DNA of 10,960 bases from Pavlovales sp. CCMP2436. Its lineage: Eukaryota; Haptophyta; Pavlovophyceae; Pavlovales. Positions 7,193 to 10,960 of this stretch are shown here, one piece after another. Every line of letters begins with the position of its first letter. The first letter of the stretch is position 1. The notes below the pieces were generated by a model that was not told where the DNA came from, did no database searches, and saw only the letters and a program-made list of their open reading frames with translations. The stretch is from NCBI GenBank assembly GCA_026770615.1, contig MU631408.1:27255-38214 (forward strand). The letters are read 5' to 3'. Made by a program: the position numbers and the translations under genes.

Positions 7193-7290
7193 CTTGCGTA
7201 GCTATATATGTATAATGTATTCCGTCGAGTACTCTCATCGTCGTCGTTCATAACGACGCGACGACGTCACTTCGCAAGTGGAACAGTAAC
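7165..7290. repeat. Dispersed repeat B (partner of 6820-6945)
   Basis: It shares with repeat A the ordered words CAGACGCCAGCTT, GATACTT, ATATATGTA, CATCGTCGTCGTTCATAACGA, GTCACTT, GCAAGTGGAAC and AGTAA. Compared with A it has an extra CGCGACGA near 7255-7262. It lies immediately downstream of the chelatase gene's stop and may form part of that gene's 3' UTR. Confidence 0.7.
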
Positions 7291-7335
7291 TAACAAGGAG
7301 GCCTAGTAGCAGTAGTAGTAGTATTAACTAATAAA

Positions 7336-8331
7336 CTAGGCGACGCCCACGGCCCGGGCGAGCACCCGGCGCACCGCGCGCGAGTCGCCCAAAAGCTCGC
7401 TCACGTGCACGCGCAGGTCGGCCCGCCCTGCCGTCGCGCGCGCGACGATCTCGGCCACGTCGCCATCCGCGCCGGCGTGCCGGCCAGGCGACAAGAAGGC
7501 CATCGCGACGACGACCTCGACAGCCGCGGCGTCGGCGCAGCAGAGGCCGGCGAGGCGCTCCTCGAGGAGCGGGTCGTCAGCCTCGCTGCCCCGGGCGAGG
7601 CTGCTCGGCCGCTCCATCGGTGCGGGTTCGACGCCCACCACCGCGCTGCCGAGGAGCCGGGCCACGTCCGCCACCATCGTGCGCCGCACGGCCGCGACAG
7701 CCGCGTCCGCGGAGCCGTGGTCGCAGACGAGCACAAAGGGGCGCGTGAGGCCCGCCTCGGCGATCGTGCGCTCGATCTGCTCCGCCAGCCCGACGGAGAC
7801 CGCGCGCGCGCCCTCCGCGTCGACGACGTCCGCGAGGCACGGCAGCACCTCCACGTCCGCCGCCGCGCACGTCGCCGCGGCCTCGCGCACAAGGCGCGGC
7901 GTCTCGGCGCGCAGCGCGCGGCTGGGACCGAGGATGAAGGGCAGGATCCGGATCGGCCGCGCTGGCTCCGCCGCCAGCATCCGCCGCAGCAGCGCGTCGA
8001 GCGACGCGGGCGGCCGCGGCTCGCCCCCGCCCTCCTCTGCCGCCGAGTCGTCGCCGAAGAAGACAGAGGCCGCAACGACCTCCGCGCGTCCCGCGCGCCG
8101 CAGGTCGCCCGAGAGCGCGTCGAGCTGCACCCAGGTGTCCGCCCGCTTCGAGCCGTGCGCGAGCAGCACGTAGCGGCTCGCCTCGGGGTAGTTCTCGGTC
8201 TGCGAGCCGCCCGGTATGGCGGGTAGCGGCACGCGCGACGCGTCGGCGAGCGTGCGCGCGCGCTCGAGCGGCGATCGCGCCAATGCGCTCGGCCCACCCA
8301 CGAATCCCGTGCACAAGACGAGAGCGAGCAT
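7336..8331 (-). CDS. CbiX/SirB-type sirohydrochlorin chelatase-like protein, two tandem domains
   Basis: 331 codons from the first in-frame ATG (8329-8331) to TAG (7336-7338), with no intron. CbiX/SirB enzymes insert Co2+ or Fe2+ into sirohydrochlorin (vitamin B12 or siroheme synthesis), using a His in 'HGS' and a His in 'GxHxxxD'. Two halves are visible. The first is YVLLAHGS (54-61) and IRILPFILGPSRALRAETP (127-145). The second is FVLVCDHGS (199-207) and VVVAMAFLSPGRHAGADGDV (273-292). The second half keeps both His residues (H205, H285); the first keeps H59 but has SRAL where the second His would be. Residues 1-20 (MLALVLCTGFVGGPSALARS) look like a signal peptide with an ALA cleavage site. 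That would fit ER-routed import into a complex plastid, which is an inference. Substrate metal is not predictable. It shares a divergent spacer with the DENN gene. Confidence 0.78.
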   Translation of the reverse strand: MLALVLCTGFVGGPSALARSPLERARTLADASRVPLPAIPGGSQTENYPEASRYVLLAHGSKRADTWVQLDALSGDLRRAGRAEVVAASVFFGDDSAAEEGGGEPRPPASLDALLRRMLAAEPARPIRILPFILGPSRALRAETPRLVREAAATCAAADVEVLPCLADVVDAEGARAVSVGLAEQIERTIAEAGLTRPFVLVCDHGSADAAVAAVRRTMVADVARLLGSAVVGVEPAPMERPSSLARGSEADDPLLEERLAGLCCADAAAVEVVVAMAFLSPGRHAGADGDVAEIVARATAGRADLRVHVSELLGDSRAVRRVLARAVGVA

Positions 8332-8538
8332 TCGCCCGATGCTCAGACCACAGCGACCGCCATGCTGACAAGACGAACGCAAACCAAACGTCGTTGCGTT
8401 TGCGTTCGCGTCGAGGGCTGCGTCGAGGCGCGCCGCAGTCTTAGCTCCGGCCCGCAAGCCCGAGGCGCGAGCGATCGCGTCGCCAGACGCCAAGCCCTAG
8501 CGCAGCAGTGGCTCGAGCACGGGCGCTTGTTGGAGGCG
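8332..8538. promoter_or_regulatory. Divergent intergenic spacer (chelatase gene left, DENN gene right)
   Basis: 207 bases separate the chosen ATGs, which face away from each other, so both promoters must lie here or inside the 5' coding parts. It is GC-rich with no TATA box that I can see. The DENN frame is open upstream to an ATG at 8362, so the spacer could be as short as 30 bases if that start is used. Confidence 0.5.
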
Positions 8539-10951
8539 ATGGCCCGCGACCGCCCCTTTCTCGACCTCTTCTATGTCGCGCCCACGCGCATCCGCGAAGC
8601 CGGCGAGACGCTCACCATGGTCAAGCTGGCGCACGCCGCGCTGCCCGCGCCCGTGCACGCGATGGGCGCCGCGCCGCCGCCCGACCGGCTGCTCCACTTT
8701 GCGCTGCCCGCGGAGCTGCGGCTGGACGCCGAGTCGCTCGAGAAGCCGGTGTTCACCGCGAGCTTCTGCCTGACCGACAGCCTCGGCGCGCACGCCTACG
8801 GCTGCGGGCTGACGGTACTCGACGCGGCTGACGACGGGAGCGTGGTGCTGTGGGGCGCGGTGATGCTCTCGTCGTCGGCCATCGTGGATGTGCTGCACAC
8901 GCTCCTGCTCTCGCTCGCTGCGCAACGAGGGCCGTACGGACTGGGCGCGTTCGACCGTGTTGAACGCCCAATATCCACTACCACTCACCGCCTCGCTTTA
9001 ACAACGAGGGGCACCTCGCTGGTCTTTGATGCCACTCTGATGGCGACGAGTGGCGTGCCCTCTGCGTTTGACCGAGGGGTGCCCTCTACGCGCTTCCGCA
9101 CCTTCTGCGCAAGCGCTGCGGCCGAGGTAATAATAATAAGAACAACAACAATGTAATAATAATAATAATAATAATAATAATATAATATAATATAATACAG
9201 ACCAGCACAACATTCAGAACAGTCAGACGCCAGCCTGAATCCCAATCATAAATATAATAATAATAATATATAATATAATATAATAATAATATAATAATAA
9301 TAATAATAATAATAATGATGATGATGATAATAATAATAAAGGTTCGCGGGTCGGCTGCAGTGCTCGAGTTCTTGCAGGGCCACCACCTGTGGAGCGGCGT
9401 GTCGCTGCTCCCGCTCTGCAAGGCCCTGCGCTGGAGCGGGCCCGAGCTGGCCCACCTGCTGCTCTGTCTCTTGACAGACCAGCGCATCCTTCTCTTCTCC
9501 TCCAGCCGGGAGTTGCTCTACCCCGCTTCCACTGCGCTGCAAGGGCTCGTGTCCCCCTTCAAGTGCCAGGTAACACAGTCGTCCGCCAGGGCCCTAATGA
9601 AGCACACTTCTACTTGTACACGTACCACTAGGTATCACTAATGGCTCGTGTCCCCCTTCAAGTGCCAGGTACTTACATATTATATTTATAATAAAATATT
9701 ATACTTCTACTTGTACAAGTACCACCGGGTACTACTCATGTGCTAGTGGTACTACTACTAATTCATCTTAGTAATAATTTGCTGTCGCGTCCACACGCTC
9801 GGAGACCGCCTCTTAATGTCTGCAACCTACCGCCTTCTGTCACCCTTTCTATACGTAAGTCTAAGTTCAATTTTTTTTTTAATAACACTTCTACTTGTAC
9901 AAGTACCACCGGGTTCTACTAATATGCATAGTAGCGGTACTACTAATGCATCTGAATCTCCTTCCTCTCATGTATCTCAATCCCCTTTCTTCCTTGTTTC
10001 TGTGGCGCTTTTTTTGTTTTTCTTCGCCAGGGCATCTTCATCCCCTTCCTCCCCTTTCAGCTGTTGCAAGTTGTAACTAACTTTCTCCTTCCTTTTCTTC
10101 TTCCTTTATTCTTTTGTGCAGGGCGTCTTCATCCCCTTCCTCCCCTTCAAGCTGCTGCAAGAGGAAGAGGCGCGCACCTTGCTCAACGAATGCGCCCAGC
10201 CCTTTTTAATCGGTAAGCTCTCCCCCCTTCCCCCGCCCTTCTTACGGCAGTGACACCCCCCTCCCCCCCCCGCCGCCGCCGCCGCCGAGTCCGTATTTCC
10301 TGCCCTTATCCTCCAAACCCTCCCCCCCCTCCCCCTGCACCTTGGTGAACGAATGCACTAAACCCTTTTCAATCGGAAGCTTCTATTTCATGTGCCCAGC
10401 CCTTTTAATTGGCAAGCTTCATGCGCCTACCCCTTTTTAATTCGTAAGCTCCCATTTATTGAACAAGTATCATTCTCATTCTTATTCTCAATTTAATTGT
10501 TATTGTCGTTCTGAACCGACGACGATGAGGGGTCTCGAGTGGAAGATTTTATATATTATATTACTAAATTATATATGATGTTATGGTCAGGCTGCGAGCG
10601 CGCGCTGGTAGACGCGGTGGGCACTCTCTCCGACGAGCTGGTGGTCGTCGACTTGGACAGCGGGTTGATCCGCCGGCCAAAAGTGCAGGTTCATAATACC
10701 ATCAACCATAAGAATAGTGATTGTTAAAATAAAATTGGTCAATAATAACGATAAATTAGGAATTTAAAATTTGAGATTCTCATATTCGGAGTGATGTGCC
10801 GGCCCAGAGCCAGGGAGCAGCTTAAAAAAAATTATCAGCATCATTTTGTCCTAGTATCTTATTATTGCTTTATGATTAGGCGCCCGCGCTGGAGAAGAAG
10901 GCGCTGCTGCAGATGCGTTGCGTGCGCACACTCTGCGCCCGATTGCAGGAG
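8539..10951 (+). CDS. DENN-domain protein (uDENN + cDENN), 5' five exons; 3' end outside window
   Basis: DENN proteins are guanine-nucleotide exchange factors for Rab GTPases in membrane traffic. I infer exons at 8539-9126, 9342-9569, 10122-10212, 10591-10688 and 10880-10951. Donors are GTAATA, GTAACA, GTAAGC, GTTCAT and GTGAGG, and the phases 0, 0, 1, 0, 0 agree. uDENN: FLDLFYVAP, then PVFTASFCLTDSLGAHAYGC (typical F-x-F-x-L-T-D-x-x-G-x-x-x-Y-G). cDENN: LLLCLLTDQRILLFSSSREL, STALQGLVSPFKCQ, GVFIPFLPFKLLQ, CAQPFLIG joined to CERALVDAVGTLSDELVVVD, then LDSGLIRRPKVQ. These match the family order LLE.RVLLVSSS, ..IPvLP.., PFLIG and VVVDLDSG. The start is ATG at 8539, next to the first conserved residues; the frame is open to ATG 8362. 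The end of exon 1 (8960-9126) is weakly coding-like, so its donor is the least certain. Confidence 0.82.
9127..9341 (+). other. DENN intron 1: AAT/ATG microsatellite with inserted dispersed repeat
   Basis: Except for the insert at 9198-9248, this intron is almost wholly (AAT)n, (AATAT)n and a short (ATG)n block at 9315-9329. Donor GAG|GTAATA and acceptor AATAAAG|GTT give phase 0 on both sides. The CAG at 9358-9360 would be the usual alternative acceptor but breaks the frame. Confidence 0.65.
9198..9248 (+). repeat. Dispersed 51-base repeat, copy 3
   Basis: 48 of 51 bases are identical to copy 1 at 1953-2003 (CAGACCAGCACAACATTC to CTGAATCCCAATCA). It lies within an AAT microsatellite, so any target-site duplication cannot be told from the background repeat. 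Confidence 0.75.
9570..10121 (+). other. DENN intron 2 with duplicated donor and duplicated acceptor blocks
   Basis: The exon-end/donor block 9544-9572 is repeated exactly (29 of 29) at 9643-9671. The acceptor/exon-start block 10119-10161 has an upstream partner at 10028-10070 (39 of 43). Between them a separate word family starting CTTCTACTTGTACA recurs at 9607, 9704 and 9888. The last two extend about 65 bases further through GTACCACCGGG, a GGTACTACTA-type word and ATTCATCT/ATGCATCT. No other gene is visible. Confidence 0.8.
9605..9955 (+). repeat. Interspersed ~40-67-bp repeat, three copies
   Basis: Copies start at 9605, 9702 and 9886 with (C/T)ACTTCTACTTGTACA then GTACCAC. The second and third share an extended region with TAGTGGTACTACTA / TAGCGGTACTACTA. 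GTACTTGTAC-type palindromic words are frequent. All lie within DENN intron 2. Confidence 0.75.
10213..10590 (+). other. DENN intron 3 with three decayed exon/donor copies
   Basis: After GTAAGCTC and a C-rich stretch with (CCG)n near 10270-10286, parts of the preceding exon end recur at 10338-10380, 10391-10420 and 10421-10450. Each contains a CCCTTTT-AAT-G(C/T)AAGCT-type core. The remainder is AT-rich up to the acceptor ATGGTCAG at 10583-10590. Confidence 0.75.
10689..10879 (+). other. DENN intron 4
   Basis: AT-rich intron beginning GTTCATAATA and ending TTTATGATTAG. A GC-rich island at 10791-10820 (GATGTGCCGGCCCAGAG) resembles the preceding exon end (GATCCGCCGGCCAAAAG) and may be a further decayed exon-edge copy. 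Confidence 0.65.
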
Positions 10952-10960
10952 GTGAGGCGG

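Noticed and set aside
6985..7251. 88-codon minus-strand open frame with an Arg run
   Set aside because: It is built entirely from repeat B, the dispersed 51-base repeat and the leader duplicate, with no recognisable domain.
7405..8226. Plus-strand open frame (273 codons) opposite the chelatase gene
   Set aside because: Its composition (Arg/Ala/Val-rich, no motifs) is that of a shadow frame, whereas the minus strand shows paired CbiX motifs.
8362..8538. Upstream ATG as the DENN start
   Set aside because: The frame is open and it cannot be excluded, but it would leave only 30 bases between two divergent start codons, and the added residues show no family similarity.
9127..9341. Ile/Tyr-rich open frames in the AAT microsatellite
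   Set aside because: They are homopolymeric translations of a simple repeat within an intron.
10031..10070. Mutually exclusive alternative exon upstream of DENN exon 3
   Set aside because: Similarity stops after about 40 bases, no convincing donor follows, and the frame relation to the real exon is off by one; a duplicated acceptor block explains it more simply.

Overview
The window is nuclear DNA of a eukaryote, most likely a photosynthetic protist (microalga). Coding exons are very GC-rich, with strong third-position G/C. They are split by AT-rich, microsatellite-laden introns with GT..AG borders. The gene content (MAP kinase, kinesin, DENN protein) is eukaryotic. A CbiX/SirB-type chelatase with an N-terminal hydrophobic leader suggests a plastid-bearing lineage. 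That lineage reading is an inference; I cannot name the species.

Layout from left to right. (1) 21-1550, plus strand: the last four exons of a MAP-kinase-like protein kinase, with exon phases that join perfectly. (2) 1779-2021: a 215-bp insertion bounded by an exact 14-bp direct repeat, SINE-like, in the gap between two convergent genes. (3) 2051-4543, minus strand: an intronless gene for a divergent kinesin motor followed by coiled coil, Pro/Ala-rich linker and C-terminal PH domain. (4) About 4645-7290: a lower-GC repeat island. It holds a minus-strand, frame-broken, retrotransposon-like reading frame with a CCHC zinc motif and tandem peptide repeats. The island is flanked by duplicated copies of the kinesin 5' leader and by two copies of another ~100-bp repeat. 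(5) 7336-8331, minus strand: a two-domain CbiX/SirB-like chelatase. (6) A 207-bp divergent spacer. (7) 8539-10951, plus strand: the first five exons of a DENN-domain protein (uDENN then cDENN), running off the window.

The most unusual signal is not a gene. Introns of both spliced genes repeatedly contain extra copies of their own exon borders: the last 20-45 bases of the preceding exon plus the 5' splice site, or the first ~40 bases of the next exon plus the 3' splice site. Copies range from 29/29 identical to strongly decayed, and several have lost the splice dinucleotide. This suggests a recurring process of intron growth by local duplication of splice junctions. Several dispersed short repeats also link separate parts of the window.

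The genes do not form an obvious pathway; their adjacency looks like ordinary eukaryotic gene order. All calls rest on reading the sequence. No database search was run.
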